Positions 43,619 to 53,190 are shown, numbered from the stretch's first letter. The stretch is 64,000 bases of DNA from Bacillota bacterium (GCA_026627385.1 JAPNUR010000007.1:1-64000); one strand, 5' to 3'. The notes: generated from the sequence alone by a model not told the origin. Numbers and translations are program-made.

Positions 43619-44431
43619 ATGCGACCGTTTTTGAAGTGGGCGGGTGGCAAAGCCCGGCTCGTGCCCCACATTCGGCGACGGTTGCCGCCGGGGGCGCGTC
43701 TGATCGAGCCGTTTGTGGGATCCGGCGCGGTGTTTCTGAACACGGACTATCCGGCTTACCTCCTGGGAGACATTAACGCCGATCTGATTCACGTGTTTCT
43801 CCAGTTACAGGAGCAGGGGGACGCCTTTATTCAGGCGTGTGCGACCTTGTTTACCCCGGAGACCAATACGGCCGCGGCTTATTATGCGTTGCGTGCGGAG
43901 TTTAATGCGACGACCGATCCGGTACGCCGTGCGGTCCTCTTTGTTTACCTTAACCGTCATGGCTATAACGGGCTCTGCCGCTACAATGCGCAGGGGCAAT
44001 TTAACGTGCCCTTTGGGCGATACCGACGGCCCTACTTTCCGGCGGAGGAGATGCAAGCGTTTGCCGCCAAAGCTCGGCAGGCGCTCTTCGTCGCGGCGGA
44101 CTTTCGCACGGTGTTGAGTCTCGCCCAACCAGGGGACGTGGTCTACTGTGATCCGCCTTATGTCCCCTGGTCCGCGACGGCGGCATTTACCGACTATGTG
44201 GCAGGCGGGTTTTCCTTGGCCGATCAAGCAGACTTGGCACAGCAGGCGGTGGCGCTGGCTGACCGCGGCATTCCGGTGTTGATTTCCAATCACGCAACGC
44301 CCATTACAGCTCAGCTCTATGCCGACGCCCGCGTCGACACGGTGCTGGTCGGCCGCTCGATTAGTTGTGACGGCGCCCGGCGCGGCGCCGTGACCGAGGT
44401 GCTGGCCTTGTTCGGGGGAATGACCGAATGA
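43619..44431 (+). CDS. Dam-family DNA adenine methyltransferase (orphan)
   Basis: 270 residues. The alpha-class N6-adenine methylase order is clear: FLKWAGGKARLVPHI at the start, IEPFVGSGAVFLNTDY as the SAM motif, and DVVYCDPPYVPWSATAAF as the catalytic DPPY motif (~180). Close families methylate GATC or related sites. No restriction gene or second methylase lies on either side, so it may be an orphan used for regulation or a leftover of a lost restriction system. The adjoining regions contain IS-like fragments and hairpins, suggestive of transferred DNA. AAGGAGG precedes the ATG at good spacing. Confidence 0.9.
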   Translation: MRPFLKWAGGKARLVPHIRRRLPPGARLIEPFVGSGAVFLNTDYPAYLLGDINADLIHVFLQLQEQGDAFIQACATLFTPETNTAAAYYALRAEFNATTDPVRRAVLFVYLNRHGYNGLCRYNAQGQFNVPFGRYRRPYFPAEEMQAFAAKARQALFVAADFRTVLSLAQPGDVVYCDPPYVPWSATAAFTDYVAGGFSLADQADLAQQAVALADRGIPVLISNHATPITAQLYADARVDTVLVGRSISCDGARRGAVTEVLALFGGMTE

Positions 44432-44986
44432 CGGAACTGTAGCGAAATGCCTCAGGGTGGCTGGAATGTTGTTTAGCCATGTGCCATACCCAACGATTGC
44501 CATGCGGGCCGTGTCGAGTTTTTGCTGCGGTCTGATCGGTATGATACGCCGCGAATCTAAGTGGCAATAACCCGGCAGTGTGGACGAAAAATTGCCTAAT
44601 GTATTCCTCCACGCTGTAGAAACGATGCTCGAATCCCACATTATGATTGTCGTCGGGGGTCAGGTAGCCGAATCCGGGCATATATCGCATGGGTAAAACG
44701 CGTGGCTAAGCCGGAGCTTACGGTGCTGACACATATGGGGCTGATGAGGCTAGAGGAGTGTTTGGCGTGGGCCGATGCCACGTTTTACGGATGTTACGGC
44801 GCTAGCGCCGCGAAAGTTTGGGCCATTGGACCCAGCTTTACCGCTGGACCTACGGCCTCATGGAAGGTTGTCACGCCAAATTTAAGCAACTCTCAGACGG
44901 CGCAGTGATGGTCCGCCATTGGTGCAAGGGGTTTTGGGTTTCGAGCCCCTTACGACGATTCCTCCATTCGTGACGTAGACCCGGGG
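44432..44986. other. 555-bp region without a supported gene
   Basis: A 14-bp perfect palindrome, CGGCGCTAGCGCCG, lies at 44797-44810. A minus-strand frame from 44690 reads into the end of the Dam gene with no recognisable motif, and a plus frame 44702-44908 is likewise featureless. The palindrome is short enough to arise by chance in GC-rich DNA. Confidence 0.45.
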
Positions 44987-45199
44987 TCACGACGATGATG
45001 TGGCCTGGTTCACCGTTAAAATGACTGTGCCGTTGTGCAAGTCATGGGCAATGGCGTTCGTGATGCGGCAAATCCACATCGCGATGCGATCCCGCTCGAT
45101 TTCATTGGGGGCTAAAAACACCGGGGCCATGCCACCAATCACAGCGTCCTTGTTCGTGGTCACAATGGCAAACATGACGGGAGTCGGTGCATCAGCCAT
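44987..45199 (-). CDS. Small capping-complex-like partner of the YIEGIA protein
   Basis: 70 residues (MADAPTPVMFAIVTTNKDAV, with HDLHNGTVILTVNQ near the end). It follows the YIEGIA gene with an eight-base overlap, and AAAGGAGC lies six bases before its ATG. A small protein at this position is known in spore-formers as the capping-complex subunit for YIEGIA; I assign it mainly from size, sequence feel and coupling. No enzyme motif is seen. It would act with the membrane partner, but the process is not established. Confidence 0.65.
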   Translation of the reverse strand: MADAPTPVMFAIVTTNKDAVIGGMAPVFLAPNEIERDRIAMWICRITNAIAHDLHNGTVILTVNQATSSS

Positions 45200-46109
45200 G
45201 AGAGTGCTCCTTTCGGTTCTTGGTGTTACGGATTTTCAACCACTTTCCCGATTCGAGGACGGGAACGTTTTTAATGGCCTGGATTAACTTGTCGATATTG
45301 TGCTCGACGGGGATAATGGCGAGGCCCGCGACGCCCGTGCCCTGCGGCATAGCCATGCGGCAGACCACTCCTTGTTCCGGATACCCGACGTCCTTTTGCA
45401 CGCCGACGGCGGCAGCCGCTTCGTGAGCAATGGCTTGGCGTTGGGCAATATTCCATAGTGCCGCCTCGCCGCGCGGGTTGCGGGGCTTTAACACCACAGC
45501 CAGTCCTTCTTTGAGATAGCGTTCACGGGAATCTTGGAGTCCCACTTCGATCAACATGACGGGTCCGGCGTATAGGAGTGACCCTTTTTCAAATTTGACT
45601 TCCGCGGGTTCGACGTCAATAAGTTCGCCGACCCGCGGCCCCGACATGTACATTTCGCCAAAGAGAACAAAAACGACGCCCGCCACCGCCCCAGCATAGG
45701 GATTCCATTCCGCCACCGCCGAGGTAGCCAAGGCTACCAGCATGGCGAGAAAATTGCGCGCCTCATAGGTAATGGCGATGCCTTCGATGTACCCGGCTCC
45801 GCGCGGGACCAGGATGAGATCTTCTTCTTGTTCCAGGGTCTTTCGCTCTTGGGTGCGGACGTTAAAAAACTGGGTGGCTGCCAACGTGAGAAAGGTGGCG
45901 GCGGTAAACTCCTTGCCAAGCAAGGACACGAGGACAGATGAGCCGATCATTGCGGCAATGACGGCCAGGGCGAGTTGGGTGATGTAGCCGGAGGGATAAC
46001 CCGGATTTCGCGTCTGGCCTGTCCGCAAGTAGATCACGCGGGAGATAAAGCCCGCGGCAAAACCGATAATCATGGGGGTCCAGTTAATTGGCCCGGTGGA
46101 ACCGGACAT
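45192..46109 (-). CDS. YIEGIA-family membrane protein
   Basis: 305 residues from ATG 46109, because GGAGG at 46118-46122 lies eight bases upstream; the ATG at 46130 has no such site. The namesake sequence GAGYIEGIAITYEARNF is present (YIEGIA ~107-112). Hydrophobic segments are at ~11-30, ~42-65 and ~120-150, and the C-terminal half is soluble (PVMLIEVGLQDSRERYLKEG). The family is found mainly in endospore-forming Bacillota and has no settled function. The overlap with the small downstream gene suggests that the two products form a complex. It faces away from corA. Confidence 0.8.
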   Translation of the reverse strand: MSGSTGPINWTPMIIGFAAGFISRVIYLRTGQTRNPGYPSGYITQLALAVIAAMIGSSVLVSLLGKEFTAATFLTLAATQFFNVRTQERKTLEQEEDLILVPRGAGYIEGIAITYEARNFLAMLVALATSAVAEWNPYAGAVAGVVFVLFGEMYMSGPRVGELIDVEPAEVKFEKGSLLYAGPVMLIEVGLQDSRERYLKEGLAVVLKPRNPRGEAALWNIAQRQAIAHEAAAAVGVQKDVGYPEQGVVCRMAMPQGTGVAGLAIIPVEHNIDKLIQAIKNVPVLESGKWLKIRNTKNRKEHSHG

Positions 46110-46244
46110 AGCATCGGCCTCCATCTCCATAGGATGCTGCCGGTAGTCTAACCGCTCGACGGAAATTTACGCGTAGGGCCCTTCGCATTCGGGCACAATT
46201 GTCGACACACCGAACGTTAGTGAAACGAAGGAGATTTTCAGAAC

Positions 46245-47189
46245 ATGGCGCGCTTTTTGTACAGTGACCAAGGGCGGACCCAGGTGGGCGACCACTGGCC
46301 CGAACAGGCTGACGCCCTCTGGATTGACTTAGGGCCCGAGGATCGGGCGAACGTTCATCACGTGGTCCACCGACTCTATCAAGCTCACCCTCAAGTCATT
46401 GAACGGCTGGTTAAGGGCGAGCACCACCGGCCCAATCTCTTGATTGACAATGGGGCCGTCAGCTTTATGCTTGCCCTCATTCCCGTCGAACCCGATCGCC
46501 CGTTGCATCACTTAAGTTTCATCATTGGCCACCAATTCCTGGTGACCGCCCACTTGCAAGATGCCTCTCATGTCATTGACCAGGCGTTTCGCTACATCTC
46601 CGAAAACCATTTAATGGACGAAGGGGTCGACTTTGCCTTGTACCAGGTTTTACGGGGACACGTGGTGGCGCTGCGGGCCTTGGCCAATCATTTAGACGAG
46701 CAGTTTGAAGAGCTGCACCGCGACCTCTTGAAGCACCCGTATCGAGACATGTCGCCGCACATTCTCGCCTTGAGAAAGCGGGCGATGGCCGCGAAGCATC
46801 TCTTGGACCCCGAGCGAGGCATCATCGAGTTATTGAAGAGCGATGGTTTCCCCTATGTTCATAAGAAAAATCACCCCTATTTCCAAGACGTGGCGTTTTT
46901 GATGGATGAAGTGGTGGCAGAGGTCGAAGCCACGCGCGAGGGGCTGGCGGAGATGGTAGAAGCCTACACCTCGCTTCAATCCAACGAGATTAATAAAGTC
47001 ATGTGGATTCTCACTTTGATCTCCGTCGTGGCGTTGCCAGCAACCACCATTGCCTCGGTGTACGGAATGAATTTTCCCGACATTCCGGAGCTACGGTGGC
47101 ACCACGGCTATTTTTACGCCGTGACACTCATGGTGTTGGTCACGATCTTCCTCCTCATTTATGTGAAAAAAGTCAAGAACCGCGGTTAG
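46245..47189 (+). CDS. CorA-family magnesium transporter
   Basis: 314 residues. A large soluble N-terminal domain and a long helix (HLDEQFEELHRDLL, EVEATREGLAEMVEAYTSLQ) lead to two C-terminal membrane helices. The CorA signature YGMNF follows the first helix (VVALPATTIASVYGMNFPDI). It forms a pentameric channel for Mg2+ or related divalent metals (Co2+, Ni2+, Zn2+). AAGGAG is 12 bases before the ATG. A single-gene unit, 85 bp before prkA. Confidence 0.93.
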   Translation: MARFLYSDQGRTQVGDHWPEQADALWIDLGPEDRANVHHVVHRLYQAHPQVIERLVKGEHHRPNLLIDNGAVSFMLALIPVEPDRPLHHLSFIIGHQFLVTAHLQDASHVIDQAFRYISENHLMDEGVDFALYQVLRGHVVALRALANHLDEQFEELHRDLLKHPYRDMSPHILALRKRAMAAKHLLDPERGIIELLKSDGFPYVHKKNHPYFQDVAFLMDEVVAEVEATREGLAEMVEAYTSLQSNEINKVMWILTLISVVALPATTIASVYGMNFPDIPELRWHHGYFYAVTLMVLVTIFLLIYVKKVKNRG

Positions 47190-47273
47190 CCATGGGAATT
47201 TCTGGAGAGACTAAACATGGCTGTGGAAAAAATCGGCAATCGCGCAGGATTTGGATAAAGATGAGGAGGCACT

Positions 47274-49130
47274 ATGTCAGACCTTTTAGCTGCACAGGCG
47301 AATTTTCGCGAACCGGCCCCCTGGCACGGAACCTTTCAACAGTATTTAGACCAAGTGGCGGCTACCCCCTTTGTTGCCGAGTCGGCCCACCGGCGCCTGT
47401 ACCGCATGATCATGGCCCACGGCGACAAGACCCCCGAGGGCCGATATCCCTTTTTTGAACACAACTTGTTTGGATTAGACGAGACCATTCAGCGGCTGGT
47501 CGAGGAGTACCTGCTCCCCGCGGCGCTTGGGCACGAGGTCAAAAAGCGCATCTTGCTCTTGGTGGGTCCGGTCAGCGGGGGCAAATCCACCCTCGTCTGG
47601 TTATTGAAGCGAGGATTGGAAGCCTTTTCACGCACGGAGGCCGGAGCACTCTACGGCATTAAAGGGTGTCCCATGCACGAAGAGCCGTTGCATCTGATTC
47701 CGCACCACCTGAGAGCGAGTGTCGAGGAGCGGCTGGGTGTATCCATTGTTGGCGATCTTTGCCCCTGGTGCCGGTATCAGGTGGAAGAGGTCTATCACGG
47801 GCGATTTCAAGAGATGATGGTGGAGCGGGTCATCATTTCTGAACAACGGCGAGTGGGCATCGGGACTTATGCGCCCTCCGATCCCAAGAGCCAGGATATT
47901 AGCGAGTTGACGGGATCGCTCGACTTTCATGCCATTGCCGAGGTGGGCAGTGAGTCCGATCCCCGTGCCTTTCGGTTTGACGGCGAACTCAATGTGGCGA
48001 ATCGCGGGATCATGGAATTTCAGGAGATGCTCAAGTTGGACGAAAAGTTTCTTTACCATTTACTGTCCCTCAGTCAAGAGGGCAATTTCAAGACCGGACG
48101 CTACCAATTAATTTCCGCTGACGAAGTGGTGATTGGTCACACCAATGAAACCGAGTACAAGAACTTTATTCAAAATGCGCGCAATGAAGCCCTCGCTTCG
48201 CGCCTGTTCGTTCTGCCGGTTCCTTACACGCTCGACTTGGAGGCCGAAGTGCGCATCTACCAAAAGTTGCTACAACCACACCTTCCGGAGCGGTTACACC
48301 TGTCGCCGTTGGCCCTAAAGACCGCGGCCGCTGTGTCAATTTTGTCGCGCATCGAAGAATCACCGAAGCCGGGCGGCGATCGGTTAAGCAAATTTCAGTT
48401 GTACGTGACGAAGAGCGACCGCGAGCGTTACGAAGAGTGGCGCCGCCAGGGATGGCTGGATGGCGAGGGACTTCATGGGCTAGACCCTCGCTTTATGATC
48501 AATCGTCTGGCCGCCCTCATGGTGAACCCAGACAGGGAATGCATCGACCCCCTTTCGGTGTTAAAAAGCATTCAAGACGGGGTAGAACGGGACCTGTTTC
48601 TTGACAAGAGCTTTCGCGCTCGCGTGCTGGAGTGGCTGGAAATGGCGCGCGAATGGTATAACCGCGAGGTTGAGCGCGATGTCTTGGAAGCGTTTCACCA
48701 TGATTGGGGTGATGAGTTGGCCAACCTTTACAACAATTATCTCGACAACGTGGTGCTGTGGGTGCGCTCCAACCGTAATGGGCGCGGATGGGACGAAGCC
48801 TTATTGCGATCCATCGAAGAACGGATGAATATTAGCGAATTGGAGGCGCCAAATTTCCGTGAAGAGATTTACAGTCGACTTGAGATTGCCAAAAAACAAC
48901 ATCAATCGTTAAACTTTTTAGAGCATGCGGGTCTCCATCGGGCTTTACGCGAGAAACTGATGGATGACATGAAAGATGAAGTCAAAGTGACGACCCAAAC
49001 CCCCGTGCCCGATCGGCGCACGTTGGAGAAGATTGAACGCGCGGCGACGCAGCTGGTGGCCAGCGGCCGCTATTGTCCCCAGTGCGCCGCCAAGGCAATT
49101 CACCACGTGGGAGGGTTGTTAAACCGGTGA
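47274..49130 (+). CDS. prkA: PrkA-type sporulation AAA+ protein
   Basis: 618 residues. The AAA+ core has the Walker A motif LLVGPVSGGKSTLVWLLKRG near 100-119, and the block GKSTLVWLLKRGLE is typical of PrkA/YeaG. The C-terminal region (DRRTLEKIERAATQL, ending CPQCAAKAIHHVG) matches the PrkA end, where the Ser/Thr kinase-like part was described. In B. subtilis PrkA supports sporulation through Hpr/SigK; recent work suggests an ATP-dependent protease role. Followed by yhbH and spoVR with overlapping ends, giving one transcript. GAGGAGG precedes the ATG. Confidence 0.94.
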   Translation: MSDLLAAQANFREPAPWHGTFQQYLDQVAATPFVAESAHRRLYRMIMAHGDKTPEGRYPFFEHNLFGLDETIQRLVEEYLLPAALGHEVKKRILLLVGPVSGGKSTLVWLLKRGLEAFSRTEAGALYGIKGCPMHEEPLHLIPHHLRASVEERLGVSIVGDLCPWCRYQVEEVYHGRFQEMMVERVIISEQRRVGIGTYAPSDPKSQDISELTGSLDFHAIAEVGSESDPRAFRFDGELNVANRGIMEFQEMLKLDEKFLYHLLSLSQEGNFKTGRYQLISADEVVIGHTNETEYKNFIQNARNEALASRLFVLPVPYTLDLEAEVRIYQKLLQPHLPERLHLSPLALKTAAAVSILSRIEESPKPGGDRLSKFQLYVTKSDRERYEEWRRQGWLDGEGLHGLDPRFMINRLAALMVNPDRECIDPLSVLKSIQDGVERDLFLDKSFRARVLEWLEMAREWYNREVERDVLEAFHHDWGDELANLYNNYLDNVVLWVRSNRNGRGWDEALLRSIEERMNISELEAPNFREEIYSRLEIAKKQHQSLNFLEHAGLHRALREKLMDDMKDEVKVTTQTPVPDRRTLEKIERAATQLVASGRYCPQCAAKAIHHVGGLLNR

Positions 49131-50260
49131 ACGGGCGATTTAGCGTGTCGAGCGACACCAGTCAAAACGCATCGGGCGCCTTAGGCGACCGCCGCCGCCA
49201 CCAACGCAAAGTGGATGAGGCCATTCGCCAGCACTTAGCCGATATGGTGAGCGATCGGGAGATTGTGATGTCCGAGCCACGCCGCACCCTGGTGGTGCCG
49301 GTTCCCGAGCTGAAACAATTTCGCATTCGCTTTGATACCGGGAGCGACGCGAGTGTGGGCCATTATGGCCACGAAGGCGACAAGGCTGAGGGACGGGAAG
49401 CGGGTGGAAGCCACCGGGGCAAGGAAGGCGGGGATCAACCCGGCAGCGACGTGGAAGAAACCGATGTGTCGATGGAGGAAGTGGAACGCGCCGTGTTTTC
49501 GCAACTCGAGTTGCCCAATTGGGATGCCACTAAACGGGCGCGCGGGGCGGGAACAGAATACAGTCCGGTGAGCATTGCGCGACACGGGATAATGGCGCAT
49601 TTTGAGGCCAAGCGTACGCTGAAGGCCGCCCTCTTGCGGCGGGCGCTCTCTCACCACCGCCAGTGGACCATCTGGCCGGAAGATCTGCGGTTTCGGGTTA
49701 TCGACCCGGTGCCTAGTGAAGAGGGTGGCGCGGTCCTGATTGCGATGATGGACACGTCCGGATCCATGGGCACCTTTGAAAAATATTTGGCGAAAAGCTT
49801 CTTTTATTGGACGACCGAGTTTTTGCGCCAGAAGTACCCCTTCGTGGAATTGGTTTTTTTGGCCCACGATGTGCGGGCACGGGAGGTCGACGAAGAGACC
49901 TTTTTTCACCGCGGGGCGTCTGGCGGCACGGTGTCTTCGTCCGTGTACCGGTTGGCGCTGGAGATTGTGGACAATCGCTACCCGCTCGAGCGATTTAACA
50001 TTTACGCGTTTCACTTTACCGACGGGGGCAACCTGACCTCCGACAACGCGGTGGCGGTGCAGACGGGTAAACACCTGAAGGAGCGCGTGACGCTATTTGG
50101 CTATGGCGAGATTCACGACACGGAGCGCAACCCCTCACCCCTTTACCAAGAGTTTTCTCAAGTGCCCGGGCTGGGCGTCGTGATTTTGCGGAGCAAGGAC
50201 GACATTTTTCGTGCGATGACGCAGTTTTTTGGCAAATCTCAGGAGGTGCGGGGTGCTTAG
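49127..50260 (+). CDS. yhbH: YhbH/DUF444-family sporulation protein
   Basis: 377 residues from GTG 49127, overlapping the prkA stop as GTGA. A charged, disordered region (~70-130, HEGDKAEGREAGGSH) precedes a von Willebrand A-like domain with DTSGSMG (~210) and downstream HFTDGGNLTSDNAVAV, which keep most metal-binding positions. Homologs (YeaH in enterobacteria, YhbH in Bacillus) act with PrkA and SpoVR in stress or sporulation; the biochemical role is not settled. Its end overlaps spoVR by eight bases. Confidence 0.93.
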   Translation: MNGRFSVSSDTSQNASGALGDRRRHQRKVDEAIRQHLADMVSDREIVMSEPRRTLVVPVPELKQFRIRFDTGSDASVGHYGHEGDKAEGREAGGSHRGKEGGDQPGSDVEETDVSMEEVERAVFSQLELPNWDATKRARGAGTEYSPVSIARHGIMAHFEAKRTLKAALLRRALSHHRQWTIWPEDLRFRVIDPVPSEEGGAVLIAMMDTSGSMGTFEKYLAKSFFYWTTEFLRQKYPFVELVFLAHDVRAREVDEETFFHRGASGGTVSSSVYRLALEIVDNRYPLERFNIYAFHFTDGGNLTSDNAVAVQTGKHLKERVTLFGYGEIHDTERNPSPLYQEFSQVPGLGVVILRSKDDIFRAMTQFFGKSQEVRGA

Positions 50261-51476
50261 CGAGCAAGAGATGGAAGGCCTCATTACACGCGTGTGGCCA
50301 GAAGTTGAGGCGCTGGGGCTGGATCCCGGGCATGTGCATTTTGAACTGGTGGACAAGGAGTTTATTCAACTAGTGGCGGCACACGGCGGTTTGCCACTCC
50401 GATACGGACACTGGAGTTTCGGCCAAAGTCACAAACGGCTTAAAACCGCCTATGACTTTCGCATGACCGCGATCTACGAGCTGGTCATTAATCACGTGCC
50501 CGCTTACGCCTTTGTTGACCGTTCAACGTCGCCCACAGAAGCCTTAATGATAGTCGCCCATGTGTTAGCCCATGTGGATTTTTTTCGACACCATCGCGGC
50601 TTTGCGCCGCAACCACGGGATATGGTCAATCGTGCGGCCCGCCACCGGCGGCGCATGAATGAATGGCGCAGCCTGTACGGTGATGATGCCGTGGATAGCC
50701 TCATTGACGCGGCCCACGTGTTGGCCGATTTCACGGGCGAGAGCCTTGAACCCCGCGCGATGGGGGAGTCGCTGGACGATGTGCTGGGATACGTGGCGCG
50801 TTATGCGCCGCGGCTTCAAGATTGGGAACGAGAGGCGCTGCGACTCACATGGCAGGAAGCGCGCTATTTCTGGCCGCAACAGGTCACGAAAATCGCTAAC
50901 GAAGGCTTTGCCACGTTTTGCCACACAGCGATTTTGCACCAACTGCCGCTAACCAGTGACGAAGCCTGGGACACCGCCCGCCTCAATGCGCGCATTGTGC
51001 AGGTGACCCCGCCGCAACTGAATCCCTACCGCCTGGGCTACCTCTGTTATCGCGCTGCCTATGAGGCGGGTGGATGGGACGCGGTGCTAAGGGCCCGGGA
51101 GGTTTACGAGGATGTAGGCTTAGTTCGTGCCTTTCTCACAGACGAATTCATGACGGAGTCAGGGTTGGCGATCTTCCCGACCAGTGGCGACCCAGAGGCC
51201 GGTCGCGAACATCCTGAGGCGGTGCGTCGACAGTTGTTGAAGGATTTAGACCGAGCCGGGATGCCGCGGATTACGGTAGAACCTAGCGATGCGCAGACGT
51301 TGGTGCTGCGCCACCATCACGATGGCCGGGATTTAGACTTTGCGGAACTGCCCTGGGCCTTAAAACAGGTGGCCGAGCGACTGTGGAAAGGACCCGTGGT
51401 GCTCTTAACGAAACGTCAACACGTCCCCCACCGCGTCAGTCATGACGGCCGCGAGTGGTTGGACGAAGTGGGTTAA
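50253..51476 (+). CDS. spoVR: SpoVR-family protein
   Basis: 407 residues from GTG 50253, with AGGAGG six bases upstream. FELVDKEFIQLVAAHGGLPL, then RYGHWSFGQSHKRLKTAYDF and YELVINHVPAYAFVDRSTSP, identify SpoVR, which in B. subtilis is involved in spore cortex formation. Several His-rich stretches (HVDFFRHHRGF) could bind metal. It closes the prkA-yhbH-spoVR unit, the same trio as yeaG-yeaH-ycgB of enterobacteria. A bidirectional terminator follows at once. Confidence 0.95.
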   Translation: MLSEQEMEGLITRVWPEVEALGLDPGHVHFELVDKEFIQLVAAHGGLPLRYGHWSFGQSHKRLKTAYDFRMTAIYELVINHVPAYAFVDRSTSPTEALMIVAHVLAHVDFFRHHRGFAPQPRDMVNRAARHRRRMNEWRSLYGDDAVDSLIDAAHVLADFTGESLEPRAMGESLDDVLGYVARYAPRLQDWEREALRLTWQEARYFWPQQVTKIANEGFATFCHTAILHQLPLTSDEAWDTARLNARIVQVTPPQLNPYRLGYLCYRAAYEAGGWDAVLRAREVYEDVGLVRAFLTDEFMTESGLAIFPTSGDPEAGREHPEAVRRQLLKDLDRAGMPRITVEPSDAQTLVLRHHHDGRDLDFAELPWALKQVAERLWKGPVVLLTKRQHVPHRVSHDGREWLDEVG

Positions 51477-51485
51477 GGTGACGAC

Positions 51486-51515
51486 AAAAAAATGGACGGC
51501 AAGGCCGTCCATTTT
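51486..51515. terminator. Bidirectional terminator between spoVR and the SASP gene
   Basis: ATGGACGGC (51492-51500) pairs with GCCGTCCAT (51504-51512) around a three-base loop. A run of seven A precedes the hairpin and TTTT follows it. It can end both the prkA-yhbH-spoVR transcript and the convergent SASP transcript. Confidence 0.9.
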
Positions 51516-51548
51516 GGGGTGAAACGCAATGTACGAGTCCAGTCTTCC

Positions 51549-51770
51549 CTAACGGGAGCGCCCGGCCAAGTTTTGCTCGGCCATTTCGATCATCTTTTTG
51601 ACCATGTGGCCCCCCACGGCGCCGCATTGACGGGCGGGAATCTCGCCCCAGTAGCCGTCGTCAACGCCTTGAAGGCCGAGTTCATGGGCCACCTCGTATT
51701 TAAACTGGTTCAACGCCTTCTGAGCGCCTTGCACCAGAGCCCGGTTGCCGGTGTTGCTGCCTCGTGCCAT
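51549..51770 (-). CDS. Alpha/beta-type small acid-soluble spore protein
   Basis: 73 residues. It has the typical SASP core: ALNQFKYEVAHELGL with the GPR protease site E-V-A-H-E, then the DGYWGEIPARQCGAVGGHMV block in place of G-x-x-T/P-R-x-x-G-x-VGG, and KKMIEMAEQ at the end. Such proteins bind and protect DNA in dormant spores and are made under SigG in the forespore. AAAGGAGGTGA lies seven bases before the ATG. The presence of a cysteine is unusual. Confidence 0.95.
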   Translation of the reverse strand: MARGSNTGNRALVQGAQKALNQFKYEVAHELGLQGVDDGYWGEIPARQCGAVGGHMVKKMIEMAEQNLAGRSR

Positions 51771-51861
51771 TCTCCCTCACCTCCTTTTGTTTAACGTGCT
51801 GTTAGTATGACCGCCGGCTGGACGCTTACGCCGGTAACTTTTGGCGACCCTGATTCGTCAT

Positions 51862-53190
51862 TTACGAAAGTTTGTGACGCCGGCTTTTGGTGCGAGCCGT
51901 GTCGGCCTGACCCCGCGAGGGGGATGTGGTGCGCAATCGTTTGGGCAACATTTGTTGTTCGTCGATGACCAACCATGCCAAGATCGCGGTGAGAACCGCC
52001 AAGGTGGCGGCGGCCCAAAATACGATGTATCGATGCATCATGGCGGCGCTGAAGAGGGGCGGCCCCATGGCAACGCCAAAAAATCGCACGCTTCCATAGA
52101 GGCTTGTCACCACCCCGCGCTCCGACATGGTCGTGGCACTCGTGACCATGGTATTGATCGAGGGCAGTACACTGCCGGTGCCTATCCCTTGAAAGACTAA
52201 AATCGCCAACGCCCAGCCCACGTTGCGGGTGGCAAAAAATGGTTCGCACACCATGGCCGCGGCAATGAGCGCTAGCCCCATGACGACAATCCGGCGGGCC
52301 CAGGTGGCCATTTGTTGTTGCAAAATGGTGCCAGACAGATAGGACGTGGTGGCAGACGCCATGACGGGTATGGCGATGAGTAGTCCGCGAAGAATTTCGC
52401 CGTAGCCAAAGTCCTTTTCTAGCACGTCCGCCAAGTAACTCAACACCCCAAACAAAATAAAGAGAACCACCGCGCCGGCCAAGAAGGTAGTCAGAATGGA
52501 TGGTGCTTTGCTGGCGAAGGTCTTTTTCAGTCCCGTCCAATACTGAGAAAGACCGCCTTGGGCTCGATTGTCGCGGGGTTCTTGAATGACAAGCCAAATG
52601 AGGACAGCAATGGGAAAGGCCAGCGCGCCGTAGATAAAAAAGGGGAGAAACCAGATGACGAGAGCCAAAGCCGAACCGGCGATAGGGGAGACGACTTTGC
52701 CCAGCCCATTGGCCGCTTCCAGTAACCCGAGGGCGGAAGCCCGCCGCTTCGATTGAAACATGTCGCCCGCCACGGCCATGGCTAACTGATAGGTGCCACC
52801 CGCGCCAATGCCTTGAAGAAGGCGGCTTGCCATAATCCACAAATAGGGATGTGGGACGAGCCATGCTGCTAACCCTGCACCGAGGCCGCCTAAGCCGTAA
52901 AGAATGAGCGAAGGCGCCATGACCGGCCGGCGGCCGACGTGATCGGACAACGCCCCCGCAAAAGGAATAATGATCCCGGCGGGGATCGAGAATATGGTGA
53001 TGACCAAGCCCACTTGGAACAATGTCAGATGCATGACCTTCATCATTTTAGGCAGTACCGGGATGAGCATGGAGTTGCCGAGGACCATAATGAAGGGAAC
53101 TAAGCATAACACCCAAAGCTTTGCGGTATGCGAGGCCTCTTCGGACGTGGGTGCGCTGAACGGTTGCGATTTCGTGCGGTGTGTCGCCAT
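51862..53190 (-). CDS. MFS transporter, 12-helix type
   Basis: 442 residues from ATG 53190 (GGAGGG upstream); a longer frame to 53256 lacks a site. Twelve hydrophobic helices are expected. The first helix contains LGNSMLIPVLPKMMKVM, motif A is FAGALSDHVGRRPVMAP, and ASRLLQGIGAGGTYQLAMAV leads to the motif C region of antiporters. It resembles drug-efflux MFS proteins of Bacillota. No linked regulator or substrate clue. It lies between the SASP gene and the comA-comB genes, divergent from the latter. Confidence 0.92.
   Translation of the reverse strand: MATHRTKSQPFSAPTSEEASHTAKLWVLCLVPFIMVLGNSMLIPVLPKMMKVMHLTLFQVGLVITIFSIPAGIIIPFAGALSDHVGRRPVMAPSLILYGLGGLGAGLAAWLVPHPYLWIMASRLLQGIGAGGTYQLAMAVAGDMFQSKRRASALGLLEAANGLGKVVSPIAGSALALVIWFLPFFIYGALAFPIAVLIWLVIQEPRDNRAQGGLSQYWTGLKKTFASKAPSILTTFLAGAVVLFILFGVLSYLADVLEKDFGYGEILRGLLIAIPVMASATTSYLSGTILQQQMATWARRIVVMGLALIAAAMVCEPFFATRNVGWALAILVFQGIGTGSVLPSINTMVTSATTMSERGVVTSLYGSVRFFGVAMGPPLFSAAMMHRYIVFWAAATLAVLTAILAWLVIDEQQMLPKRLRTTSPSRGQADTARTKSRRHKLS

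Noticed and set aside
44361-44690. 109-codon minus-strand frame overlapping the end of the Dam gene
   Set aside because: Antisense to a well-supported gene over part of its length, and without family features.
44797-44810. CGGCGCTAGCGCCG perfect palindrome as an attachment or origin site
   Set aside because: A self-complementary GC-rich 14-mer alone gives no support for recombination or replication; no flanking repeats were seen.
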